Source: Hibiscus mutabilis (taxonomy: Eukaryota; Streptophyta; Magnoliopsida; Malvales; Malvaceae). From it: DNA of 64,000 nucleotides. The stretch's first letter is position 1. Every line of letters starts with the position of its first letter. Below the pieces are notes generated by a model that was not told where the DNA came from, ran no database searches, and saw nothing but the letters and a program-made list of their open reading frames with translations. The position numbers and the translations under genes are program-made. Where the stretch lies: assembly GCA_019671005.1 (NCBI GenBank), contig CM033745.1:36005834-36069833 (forward strand), read 5' to 3'. Shown here in pieces: positions 22,917 to 34,140 of the stretch.

Positions 22917-23884
22917 TTTTTCAAGGGAAAAAAATTCTCCGCCGACCTGCGTGCTCTACATGTATGAAAATCTGATTCTCAATGAGAGAAAAGATTGGTG
23001 CTTGAGAAAAAAGATTGATCTTTTGGAGAAATGAAAATTGAGAAAGAAAAATGTAGATTTTGAATTGGGTGTAATTAAAATTAGTAGGGTTTTGATTTTT
23101 GAGATTGATAGATTGTAGTTTATTTTTAGGGAAGGGTTCTGATTCAAATATAGGTATAGGTTTATGCATAAAAAAGAAGGTTATGATTCGAATATAGATT
23201 TAGGCTGGGTTTACAGTTTATTTTTGAGGAAGAGTGGGTAGCAGATTCAATTTTTAGGAGTGGTGGATGTGATTTTTGAATGGTGATGGGTTTAGGGTAT
23301 TTTAAAATGTATAGAGGTAGAGGTTAAAAATTTATAGTTGTTAGTTAGGCAGAGATAGAGGTATTATAAGGGATAAAAAATTTAATTTTTTTGTTAAATA
23401 GTTAGGTTAAGGTTGGAAGGAAGTTAAGATTGAAGAAGTAGAAGAAGAATATAAAGAAAATAGTGGAGAAAAGATTGTAAGTAGATTCAAATTTTTTTAG
23501 AGTTTAGTTTTTTTTAATTTGGTAATTTTATTTTGTTATTATTTTGTAAGTAGATTCGAATTTTTTTTTGAGTTTCGTAATTTTATTTTGTTATTTTGTA
23601 TGTTTTATATATTTTTTCATGTAGTTTATAATTTGAGTTAGTTCGAATTTGGATTGGATTTTGATATTTTTAAAATTTATTTGTAAAGTTGATTTACTAT
23701 GTTAGAAAAAATTATTATGTTCATTTTGATAGGATAAGTATATTATTAGGAAATATATTTGAACTATATATTTTAGAAAATTAATATAACATATTTATTA
23801 AAATATATATATTCGGAAAAAAATCGTCCATGATGTTAGTAACATAAGTTATTTTTTATTTCATTATGAGCATTTTAATTTAGT
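22917..23884 (+). other. Left subterminal region of MULE A
   Basis: A purine-rich, gene-free region ahead of the transposase. It contains a near-duplicate of about 80 bp (TTGTAAGTAGATTC at 23476 and 23546, each followed by a T-run and AATTTTATTTTGTTATT). GAAGAAGTAGAAGAAGAA at 23433 echoes the inverse of the CTTCTTCTTC-rich right side. The transposase promoter should lie here, but I see no clear TATA box. Confidence 0.5.
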
Positions 23885-26478
23885 ATGTTTTATTTCGATC
23901 ATGCAGAGAAAATGAGCAACAACAATTTTATGGCGATTGTTCATTACAATGGACAAATGGTGAAAACTGATGTCGGGGTTGTATTTGATTCTGAAAGTAG
24001 TACGAAAATGAGATTCGAGAAGGAAATCATGCTTCGAAAAATGGAGGAAATATCACAGAAAATTAGGAAAGAGATTCATGGTTTACGTTACCGATGGATG
24101 ACATCTGACAATCTGATGCTGCAATGATATCACAGAGCATGATTCTATGGGGATTCGATATATCGAGTTGTTTGCCGAGGTACGTGATGTTCCCGGCCCA
24201 TCTAGAAACGTAGTTGGAGAATCAGCTCAAATGAAGTTTGGTGATGAGATTGATATGCCCGGAGACAGTTTTATTGCAATGTTGACAAGTGGGACATCAA
24301 ATGCATTTCATCAAGCTGGGCCTTCAACATATGCTTCATCTCACGGGCCGGGTGTTGATCATACTGTTAAAGCTGATATGGAACTCTTACGCGGTCGATG
24401 GGGAGAAACACTTGATGATTCCAGCGAAGATGAAGATATTGGGGATCACGATTTGTTCCCTGATGACGTCGGTGCAGCCTCTAGTTTTGGTGTTGGAGAA
24501 TTCGTTTTGACCGGGGGCGACATTACATTCTATGATCCTCACATGAGTTCGATGGATTTCGATGCAATGAGGGCGCCTAAATTCCCGGATTTGCCCCGAT
24601 TAACCTCGAGTCAGCACAGTGAATTATATGTTAAGCTTCAATTTAATGACAAAAATGAAGCTATATTGGCAGTGAAAGAGTACATCATCAAGAACCATGT
24701 GGACTACGTTGTCGCATAATCCAGCCAGAGGACTTTCTTTGCCAAATACGTGAAATACGGAAAAGGATGCAATTGGAATATCCGAGTGACGAAACGCCAT
24801 AAGTCAAATCGTTGGGAGGTCACAAAGTATAATGGTGTTCACACATGCTTACGAACTTCGATCGACCAAGACCACCGAAAATTAGACTCTAGTGTAATAA
24901 GCCATCACGTAATAAAGTTGGTTGAAGCAAATCCACAGGTTCCAATTTCAACGATTCAACAAGCATTGTGCAACAATTTGAATACCAAATAAAATACAAG
25001 AAGGCGTGGCGTGTAAGGAATAAGGCAATGGACTTGGTGTACGGTGATTACGATAAGTCGTACAACGAGCTATCGAATTTATTAGTAGCACTGACACATT
25101 TTATTCCGGGCACCATAGTGAGGTATCAAACCAAGGATACGTACGACCGGGAAGGCCAAATTGTTGAAGGCCATAAATTTTTTCATCGACTTTTCTGGGC
25201 GTTCAAGCCTGACATCAAAGGTTTTCCCTATTGCAAACGTATGATCCAAGTCGATGGCACACGGTTGTACGAGAGATACTCTCATATACTATTGGTTGTT
25301 GTTGCGCAAGATGGTGACAACAACATCTTCTCGATTGCATTCACAATTGTTGAGCAGGAGACGGTGGACGCTTGAAATTTCTTTTTGACGAATTTACGTG
25401 AGCATGTCTTTCAAGAAGATGGGGTCTGCATTATATCCGATTGAGGGAAGGGTATCAAAGTAGCAATTAATCGAGACGAAAGTCGTTGGACACCGCCGTA
25501 CGCATACCCTGCCTACTGTATTCGTCATATTGGTAAGAGCGGTTCAAAAATAAATATCTTCGCAATGAGATTGTAAGCATGGGTAAGCATCTTTTTTTCA
25601 AACTAAATTTTCCATAATTTGCATATATATTTATTTATTTATTAATGTTTGTTTTTTATTTGTGTCGATACTAATAATATTATGACACAGGATATCTACT
25701 AACGCGACCACATTTTGAGAGGAACATGGCGAATTTAATGAAGTACGGTGAGTAGGTTTGGAGTTGGGCAAACAAAATCGAGAGGGAAAGATAGGCCCAA
25801 TCATATGACGAAGGTGGTTGACGATACGGGCAAATGACTACCACCCTTGTGGAGTGCATAAATGGAGTACTAAAAGATCACGTCATCTACCGATAGCAAG
25901 CCTGGTGAAAGAGACGTACTATAGGTTGGCAAAAGTTTGGGTAATTAAAGGGAAAGAAATTGAGGCCTTATTAAATAGGGGCAAAGTTGGGCTCCCAATC
26001 TTGTGACGAAAATGAAAGAGAACATGACGGAAGCAACGTCGCTAAAGGTTCACAACTTCGACCGAACTAATCAGACATTTGATGTTGTTGGTGCCAGACA
26101 CAACAACGAAGCAGCACACTCAAATGTATTTCGAGTCGATTTCAGACGTAAGTGGTGTGATTGTGGAGCATTCCGGGCATGGTGATATCCATGTATTCAT
26201 GTAGTTGTAGTGTGCATGCATGTAGGGGTTGACCCGTATGCTTTTGTTGATGAATGCTTCGATCTCCACAGAATGGTCAATATTTACATAAACGAGTTCC
26301 CACCGATTGTAAATTCAATTTATTGGTCGTCGGTAGAGCATGAAATATGGTTACCAGATCCTACACTCCGTAGATCTCCAAATGGCCGACCTAGATCGAC
26401 TCACATCTATACCAGTCTGGATCTTCATGATAGAGAGAAGGGACAGCAAAAGAGATGTACCATATGTATGGCTGAATA
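23885..26478 (+). pseudogene. MUDRA-type (MURA) transposase of MULE A, broken
   Basis: The pieces follow MURA order: N-terminus (23885-24127; FMAIVHYNGQMVKTDVGVVF), acidic linker (24147-24719), zinc-binding DNA-binding region (24750-24992; YGKGCNWNIRVTKRHKSNRW, then HTCLRTSIDQDH), catalytic core (24968-25375; KRMIQVDGTRLYERY with the first catalytic Asp, then VVVAQDGDNNIF), an intron at about 25575-25689, and the SWIM zinc finger (26003-26270; KWCDCGAFRAW ... YPCIHVVVVC). A stop interrupts the catalytic core near 25374 (TGA where Trp is expected) and another lies beside the second catalytic Asp near 25441. Shifts occur near 24120 and 24990. It would bind the MULE ends and mobilise them. Confidence 0.88.
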
Positions 26479-26479
26479 A

Positions 26480-26906
26480 CATTTCAAATCAAATTCTCCA
26501 AATGAACCAAGGTTCGTGTCAATGCCTATATGATTTCCAATGTTTGTATTTGAAAATATTATTAATGTTATTTTATGTTGTTCAAGTTTGTTTGGACTTT
26601 AAATTATTTTTGAAAGATCTAATATAATCGATTAAGTCAAAAAAATGTTCTTTTAAATTGTTATAATCGATTAGTTTAACAATTACTAAATTCAGATTAT
26701 TCAGTTCTCGATCTTATATTGTACCAATTAATTTGGATAATCGATTGACTATAATAAAAACGAAGGATAGAAGAAACTAAACAACTTTCTTTTTTGGTCC
26801 TCTAATTTGCTTGCAATGTTAGATACAAAATAAAAATAAAAAACTTATTCAAACATTGCATTTTAACATAGTCCACTAAAGTTATTAAGTACTTAAAATA
26901 AAAAAG
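26480..26906. other. Spacer between convergent MULE A genes with three TAATCGATTA palindromes
   Basis: The gene-free 3' junction of the two convergent genes. TAATCGATTA occurs at 26625-26634 and 26664-26673, and TAATCGATTG at 26739-26748. Polyadenylation signals of both genes presumably lie here (AATAAAAA at about 26753 and AAATAAAAATAAAAAAC near 26827). Confidence 0.5.
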
Positions 26907-29019
26907 CTAATGATGCTTACGTCCACCGGTACCACACCCCGGTAGATGACAAGACCGATCGGGATTACGTCTACCACGGGGCTGAAGTTGATGCTCTTCA
27001 TTGCCATCATCATCGTCCTCATTCTCAGTTCTATCTACAGCAGTATCACTCGTTCTAATTGGCCCACCTGTGAAGAATAAGGACTGTGGTGGTGTTTGCT
27101 GAACATAGGGGGTCCCAAAATCGTGTTGATACGGATATATAGAGATCGATCCTTGAGGAACACTCGACGAGGTAATCATCATTGACGAAAATGCACCATA
27201 GGGGTTGGCCACAAGAGGCGTCAAAAAATCCATGTTCTGGCCCAAGTTTGAGTAATTGGGTGTCTGTGGCGAAATAAACTCGAGTCTGTATAAATTAGGA
27301 TCATCAAACCACATTACATGAAGAGCTCCCTCCCACATTACCTGAATAGCTCAAGCCAAATGGTGGATATACAAATATAGCAGGCTGAAAAAATCCTATA
27401 TTATCCGAGGGTCTCGGGGCCACTTCCGGTTGTACACAAGTAGGAGCTAGTTCTTTTTCCCATATAGCCATTGGCGTTACTCTGCTCATATCTGGCTCCC
27501 ATGTCGTTGGCCAACCCGTAAGGCCTCTACTACAAATCTGTTACCCCTGTGATGAGCCCGCTGCAGCCTTCGATGATTTACTTTTGCCTCTATATTTTTT
27601 CTGGAACCTTTTGCATTCTTCCCGTTCAGACTGATTTGTTAAGTACGACATTCCATGACTACGATATTAGATCATGTACTCTGAACTCTCAAAATCAAAA
27701 TCAGCAGCTTCCATTGGATGACGTTCTGGCACTGACGAACCCCTGTCGTTCCACAAAGCAATATAGTCTATATGTTCGACTTCTCAATCCGTATCTGCCG
27801 TACCACGTCCATCATAGCCATAAAGATGGTAATGGTCATGTAGAATGCGCGGAATAGGCTGGTGGAAGCCAAATTGCCTCAATACTCTATCCGTAAAGTG
27901 GAACTCGACAGTAGAGAAATGGATCAACGGTGTAACACTACACCATAAAAGTGAATCATTCAGCAAATATCCTGGTAGAAATATTTGGTCATCATCGTAG
28001 GCCTTCCAAATAAGCTGCAAAAAAATAATGGTTTAAAATAATACATCTAACTAACTAAGATGTCAAAAACACATTTAACGTCAAAAATTACTTTCCAGTC
28101 ATATACATGTTCCTGACAATGAGAATCAATAAGAGATCTACAAACTCTGACGTTGTTGAGCGCCAACCCCGTCTCATGCTTCTCCTCGCACCATCTACAT
28201 AAAAATCACAATATATTTAAAGAATGTGTTAATTTAATTAATTTAAAGATTCAACTAAGAATAAGGATATATATTTACCTTGCAACGAGAAGAAACTACA
28301 CATGTGTTCGAGTAAGCGGTGTAAAAAAGGGAAGTCATTACCAAGCCCACGCTTGCAATAATAACAGACAACCACCAATACCGCCTACCCTCTTATCCTT
28401 TTGCAGTAAAATGCCCTTGCACAACTCGTGATACAAGTAGGCTAATATAGTTGATCCCCCAACTATATTGACAACCATTTTTCCAAGGAGTATCCAAAAA
28501 ACGAAGATACCTTACACTGACCATATTTCCAGATTTATCCGGCATCAGTATCCCTTCAATCATTTGTAGGATATATGCTCGACTGACCATATAAATTTCA
28601 TCAACTATATTACATTCAACGAGTAGAAATTCACTCTCTAGCCAACTCATTTTCACACGATACCCTCTCACGTTACTTTCATAGGGTACCTTCTCAAGGT
28701 ACCTTTCACAAATTTCATTCGTTGAGCCCTCGTTACGCTCGACCACTGGCTTCTCGTTTACTGGGACCCCAATAAGATAAACCACGTCCTCGAGGGTGAT
28801 CGTACATTCTCCGCAAGGCATATGGAAGGTATGTGTTTCAGGTCTCCAACGCTTAATTAGAGCGGTAATAAATCTGGGCACCAACTTGTACCCACGGAGG
28901 AACGTGGCATGATAAAATCCTGCCATATCTAAGAAATTCTCGATTTTGTGGTCTAGGGGTTTGTCTACCATGCACAAATGATGTTTAAATGTTTCATCTG
29001 CATCTTGTAAATAACACAT
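26907..29019 (-). pseudogene. Plant mobile domain (PMD) protein, MAIN-like / PP7-long-form-like, of MULE A
   Basis: The N-terminal exon (29019-28393, 208 codons) has the PMD core: HKIENFLDMAGFYHATFLRG, LIKRWRPETHTFHMPCGECT, ITLEDVVYLIGVPVNEKPV. Later exons are at 28020-27784 (IWKAYDDDQIFLPGYLL, EFHFTDRVLRQFGFHQPIPR) and about 27489-26907, a Gly/Ser/Pro-rich tail ending in RSCHLPGCGTGGRKHH. Genes of this type are usually labelled serine/threonine phosphatase 7 long form homologues, but no phosphatase domain is present. Introns are at about 28025-28390 and perhaps upstream of 27490. Related host proteins (MAIN, MAIL1) act in silencing and genome stability; the role in transposons is unknown. 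Stops between 27490 and 27780 make this copy doubtful. Confidence 0.8.
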
Positions 29020-29029
29020 TATTTAAATA

Positions 29030-29790
29030 TAATTATTAACAAAAAAACACAGAAGTGGCCTATTTCGTAATAAAATAATTTTAAAAAATTATATCAGCTC
29101 ATCAACTTTAAGGCTAGTAATATGTCGATTCTGTAAATGCAACAATGGGGTTTGCTCAGCCATCCTACGTGACAAGTAAGAAAATATTAGTAAACCGAGA
29201 CTAAATCTACCACGTTAAAAAATAACAATTATAATAAAATAAAAAATAACTCGCATAATCTTACTTTAAACTACCATATCAAAGGGAAAAGATTTCAATA
29301 CTTGAAATTTAATTACATATTTTCATATTTTCTATTAAATCATTAACTTCGTCATTTTTTATTCAACCACCTATAAATAAATAAATCTAAATAAATTAAC
29401 GAACTTAAATATAATAATAAAATACAAATCAAATCAACTTACTATATTTTCTTCTCAAATATCTTCTTCAGACATAAATCAAATTAAACGTTTTTTTCTC
29501 TTATATTCAAACAATTTTCCATATTCTCAAAATCTTTCAACCTATTTAACACAAAATATTTAAACTATCTCTCCAAATAACATCGAATAAAAATTAACAA
29601 AAAATAATGAACTTAAATTAAACAATAAAATATTAATTTACTTACTATATTTTCTTCTCAAATCTCCACCTATTTAACACAAAATTTCCAAACTATATTC
29701 TCTATAACATCAAAAATTCAAACATCAAAATAAAAATTAAAAAGTTATTGAACAATAAAATAATACAAAAAGTATTTCTCAAATCCCCAC
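29030..29790. other. AT-rich region upstream of the MULE A PMD gene
   Basis: There are no genes. Short degenerate copies of the downstream repeat unit (ACTTACTATATTTTCTTCTC at 29439 and 29640) already appear, so the array grades into this region. The PMD promoter is expected here on minus, but I could not define a TATA box. Confidence 0.5.
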
Positions 29791-29792
29791 CT

Positions 29793-30860
29793 ATTTAACA
29801 CAAAATATTCAAACAACAACTTCAAAATTAATCAAACAAATAACTTAACTTACTATATTCTCTTAAAAGTCCCTTCTTCTCTTCAACCACTTATTTAACA
29901 CAAAAAATCACAAATTTTAACTTAAAAACACAAAAATTTGATTTTCATAATTACTATAAAATTAAATATACAAAAATAAACAAATTAAAAAAAATACTAC
30001 TTACTACCTATAATTATTCAAAATAAATACTTACTCTAATAAAATTCTCCAAATCTCCAAATCTTCTTCTCCTTCTTCTTCAAAATATTTTCTCTCCAAC
30101 CTAAATTAAACAATAAAATACAACAAAGTTTTACTATATTTTCTTCTCAAATCCCCTCTTATTTAACACAAAATATTCAAACAACAACTTTAAAATTAAT
30201 GAAACAAATAACTTAACTTACTATATTCTCTTCAAAGTTCCTTCTTCTCTTCATCCACCTATTTAACACAAAAAATCACAAATCTTAACTTCAAAAGACA
30301 AAAATTTGATTTTCGTAATAACTATAAAATAAAATATACAAAAATTAATAAATTACAAAAATACTACTTACTACCTATAATTATTCAAAATAATAATGAT
30401 AAATAAATTACAAAAATAAAATACTTAGTCTAATAAAATTCTTCAAATCTTCTTCTTCTTCAAAATATTTTCTCTCCAACTTAAATTAAACAATAAAATA
30501 CAACAAAGTATTACTATATTTTCTTCTCAAATCCCCTCATATTTAACACAAAATATTCAAACAACAACTTCAAAATTAATCAAACAAATAACTTACTATA
30601 TTCTCTTCAAAATTCCTTCTTCTATTCAACCACCTATTTAACACAAAAAATCACAAATTTTAACTTCAAAACACAAAATTTTAATTTTCGTAATTACTAT
30701 AAAATAAAATATACCAAAATAAATAAATTACAAAAAATACTACTTACTACCTATAATTATTCAAAATAATAATGAAAATTACAAAAATAAAATACTTTCT
30801 CTAATAAAATTCTTCAAATCTCCAAATCTTCTTCTCATTCTTCAAAATATTTTTTATCCC
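29793..30860. repeat. Tandem array, about three units of 368-380 bp
   Basis: The words ATTTAACACAAAATATTC followed by AAACAACAACTT start units at 29793, 30161 and 30541 (periods 368 and 380). Each unit then has ACTTACTATATTCTCTT, a CTTCTTCTCTTCA block, a second TTTAACACAAAAAATCAC, a TACTTACTACCTATAATTA block and a TTCTTCTCC-rich end. The strand shown is strongly pyrimidine-rich with few G. The array lies between the PMD start and the right terminus of MULE A. Confidence 0.85.
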
Positions 30861-31046
30861 TCTACACTATCTACCTTCAACCCACCCCTATTTAACCTCA
30901 CAAAAATTAAATCTCAAACACTCATACCACCTACCCAATTAAATACCATCATTCATCCAACCAATACCAATTACACCCTATTCACCTTTCTCAATTTCCG
31001 TCTATGGTAGAATCTGAATCTGCATGCATGCAGCCTGTCTCGTCCA

Positions 31047-31195
31047 GCCAAAGTTGGACTCAGCTAAGAGAGACTTCAAGCCAAAGTCGGACTTAGCTGA
31101 GAGAGACTTCAAGCCAAAGTCGAATCTAGTTGAGCAAGACTTCAGGGATTTTTTTTGCCCAAAGTCGGATCCTATTGAATATGCCTTTAGGGAAT
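31047..31195. repeat. 33-bp tandem repeat near the right end of MULE A
   Basis: Units begin GCCAAAGT at 31047, 31080 and 31113, with a decayed fourth at 31157. Each reads GCCAAAGTCGGACTTAGCTG followed by a GAGAGACTTCAA-type half. Because 33 is a multiple of three the minus strand is open and gives repeated SDFGLKSL residues. I treat that as a by-product of the repeat, not as a gene. Confidence 0.8.
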
Positions 31196-31511
31196 TTTTT
31201 TGAGGTTCGGCTCTATCACAATCCGACTTCAAGTTACTATTCGAACTACAATATTCGTGTAAATAATCAAGCTACTGCAATAGTTTGGGAAAAAAATTCC
31301 CCACAACAATATCACCGTAAATTTTTTGATTTTTAAAAAATAAAATTCTGTTGCAGTGAAATGAAATTACGCAACTTTTTAGAGAATGATTGTTTATCTA
31401 ATTAATTAGCCAATTTTATATAAAAAAAACTCATTTTAAATAATTATTTAGAGAAATGATCCCTTTCAGCTTTTATTTAGAAAAATAACCGTTAAATCGG
31501 TCGCGTAGGAA

Positions 31512-34140
31512 GACCTCGCATTTCGCGAAAAGTAATTACAGACCTCGCTTTCTCTAAAAAGCTTAGAGGCGTAGTATTGGAATTTGTCTTTTATTTGGGA
31601 CTGATAATGGCACGAATGAGACATTGTAAACAATGTAAAAATCGCTTTGAAAATGGTTCCAAAGCTTGGTTTTGTGCATGAATAACAAGCTAAAATGGCT
31701 TTATAGCCATGTTCGAGCTGTTTTTCCTGGTTATTAATCTAAAAATTTTCGTAATTTGTAAGCTTAGAGGTGTAGTTTTAGAATTTGAGACTGATATTGG
31801 CATGTAGGAGTCAATGTCAACGGTCTAACAATTGCGTTGAAAACGATTCCAAAACTTGGCTTTGTGCAAGAATAACAAGCTAAAATGGCTTCATAGGCAT
31901 GTTCTTTTGTTTTTTCCGGGAAGTTATTTGCAGAATTTGGTTAATCTTTAAGCTTGGAGGCGTATCTTTATCCCTAATCTTAAATTTCCTATCGTGCGAT
32001 ACTTTTCGTTAATCTAATTTAACTTTATTGTTTTATATTTCAATGGCTTAAAAGAAAGAGAAACGTATTGCAACATAAAAATATGTGAACATGTTTATAA
32101 AATTATTAACTTTCAAACTATAAAATAAAATGAAGATGATAATTTATGGAGTTAGGCTAAGAAGATCAGGACTTAGGCTTCCCACAAAGCATTTATGAGG
32201 TCCGTTGTATTTCGTTATTTTTTAGAGGTTGTCCAGCCTCTTCAATCATGATACACGGATTCTCCAGATACATCCGTGGTCCTTCTGGACACATTCTACA
32301 ATATATTTGTAGGCGTCCGTTTTCTTAACTCTCGATACAATATATTTTTCTGCGCCCGTTTTCTTTTGTCGTGAATATCATTCCAACTTGTAGTTCACCA
32401 TCACTATCGAGAGCAACACCGTATGAATGTCTCCCTATAGATGGGAAACCATCAACGTTTCTAGCCATTATAGAGCGAATTACTATGAAATTGACTAAGA
32501 GAAATATACAACAAATTATTATGGAAATTGAAGGCAGGGTTTTTTAGGTTGCGGTGGCCCTATTTATAGCGAATTAGGAGATTCATGACGTGACAGTGAC
32601 CTCGCTTTTTTCAGAGAGCAAGTTCTGCAGAGATTCCTAACGTGGCAGGTAGAACTCGCTTTCCGTGGAAAGTGAGTTCTAATTTAAATTCCTGATGTGG
32701 CTTCGTAGGCATGTTCGATGGGTTTATCCGAGAAATTATTTGCAAAATTTGCATAATCTTTAAGCTTGGAGGCGTAGTATTGTAACTTATCTTAAATTTT
32801 GTATCGTGTTATACTTTTCGTTAATCTAATTTCACTTCATTGTTTCATATTTTCAATGACTTAAAAGAAAGAGAAGTGCGTCGGAACATAATTTCACATG
32901 TCAACGTGTTTATAAAATTATTATATTTCAAACTAATACATAAAATGAAGACAACAAATTATGGGAATAATAAAATTATAACATGCGGTCAACTGTACCC
33001 CTGAACATGTTTTCACGACCTGGACAAATAAACATGCTTCGTAGATGTTGTGGTGCTGCAACAGTTGCCCAATTCTACCCCTAAATAGTCGTTGTTCTTA
33101 TTCGAGCTCAGAGGCGTATTTGAGACTGATATTGACACATAGAAGACATTGTAACCGATCAATTGTACCCCCTAAACATGCTTTCACGAAGTGGGCAGAT
33201 AAATAAGCTTTGTGGATTTCGTGTAGCAGCAAAGACGACCAATTCTACCTACTGATCATCATCATCCGCAATGGTAAGGGCTTTGACCGAGGTTACATGC
33301 GGTGGTCTTTAGCTTGCCTCCACGATTAAGGTGTAAAAATAAGTTACCCGCAACCTCGAACAAAAGGTTAAGAAGTTTATGGGCACTTGAAAAGACCATT
33401 CATTTTTTGGATATTGTGATTTATTGTTCATCTTGAACAAAAACACGAAAGACAAATCTCACCAATATTGTTAACCCACCAAAAGATGCATCTATTGATC
33501 ATATGAATGTAACTACATATACCAACAAACCACAATATCTAGGAAATGTCATTGTAAAAGAATTTTCCAGATACGTTGTTTGTTGCCATGAGTAGTTACA
33601 ATTAAGTTTTTTCTTAGGATCTGATAGCAATTGACAGCAACGGCTTGGGGTTGTTTGCCTTCACTTATGCCCTATTTATAGGGGGTATCCTTGCATCCAC
33701 CAAACTACGATGATGTTTGGCACGTTTTTTACAGACCTCGTGTTCTGCAAAACGCGAAGTCTGCAGAGATTCCTGCTGTGGCAGAACCAGAGGTCGTAGA
33801 CTTGATATGTCACTAGACCTCATGTTTTGCAAGGAGCAAGGTCCATTTAAATTTTTTAATTAAAATTAAACCGTCTACAAATGCTTTGAGAGAAGCTGCA
33901 ACTGCTTGGAAAGAATTCGTATTGACTAGTTTAATATTTTATTACTTACAAATTAAAACAAATATTATATCTTAGATGAGGAGAACTTAAAAAAATGAAG
34001 CTTAGATGCATAGTATTGGTACACATTGTAAGCGGTGTAAAAATCGTGTTGAAATTGGCATAGAAGACCAAAAGAAATTAAAACCTTTAACAAAGAGATT
34101 TGATTACGTACAAAATTATTAGTTCAATAATAGAGTACAA
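31512..34140. other. Left subterminal region of MULE B: repeats, palindromes and TATA boxes
   Basis: The block starting AAGCTTAGAGGCGTAGTATTG recurs in degenerate form at 31558, 31760, 31951, 32760, 33105 and 34001. A stretch of about 150 bp (TTCGTTAATCTAATTT onward) occurs at 32009 and 32819 as part of an approximately 800-bp duplication. Palindromes of the ACCTCGC/GCGAGGT type lie at 31512-31532, 31540-31561, 32598-32625, 32651-32680, 33733-33762 and 33815-33843. CTATTTATAG (TATA on minus) occurs at 32560 and 33672 with palindromes just upstream. Apart from the small MURA fragment there is no gene. Confidence 0.7.
32216..32470 (-). pseudogene. Duplicated fragment of the MULE B MURA N-terminal domain
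   Basis: On minus this reads GELQVGMIFTTKENGRRKIY and later CPEGPRMYLENPCIMIEEAG. It is similar to the MURA piece at 36060-35860 (GELYIGMTFLTKELDVATIK, then a CHKSHRCNW-type stretch). Only the start of the DNA-binding region is present, directly downstream of a TATA box and palindromes. It is probably a relic of a second transposase copy or an aberrant internal duplication. Confidence 0.6.

Larger units (their letters stand above)
22917..31340. mobile_element. MULE A: MURA transposase plus convergent PMD gene
   Basis: The ends are degraded but inverted similarity is visible: AAATTGAGAAAG followed by GGGTGTAATT near 23034-23075 matches the reverse complement of 30975-31000. Both outer parts carry GGGAAAAAAATTC-type text (22925 and 31288). 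Inside are a plus-strand MUDRA-type transposase (23885-26478) and a minus-strand plant mobile domain gene (29019-26907), tail to tail. Exact termini and target-site duplication were not found. It interrupts intron 4 of the cyclase gene. Confidence 0.7.

Noticed and set aside
26907..29019. Serine/threonine phosphatase 7
   Set aside because: The name often attached to such genes is misleading; the PMD region is visible but no phosphatase metal-binding motifs are.
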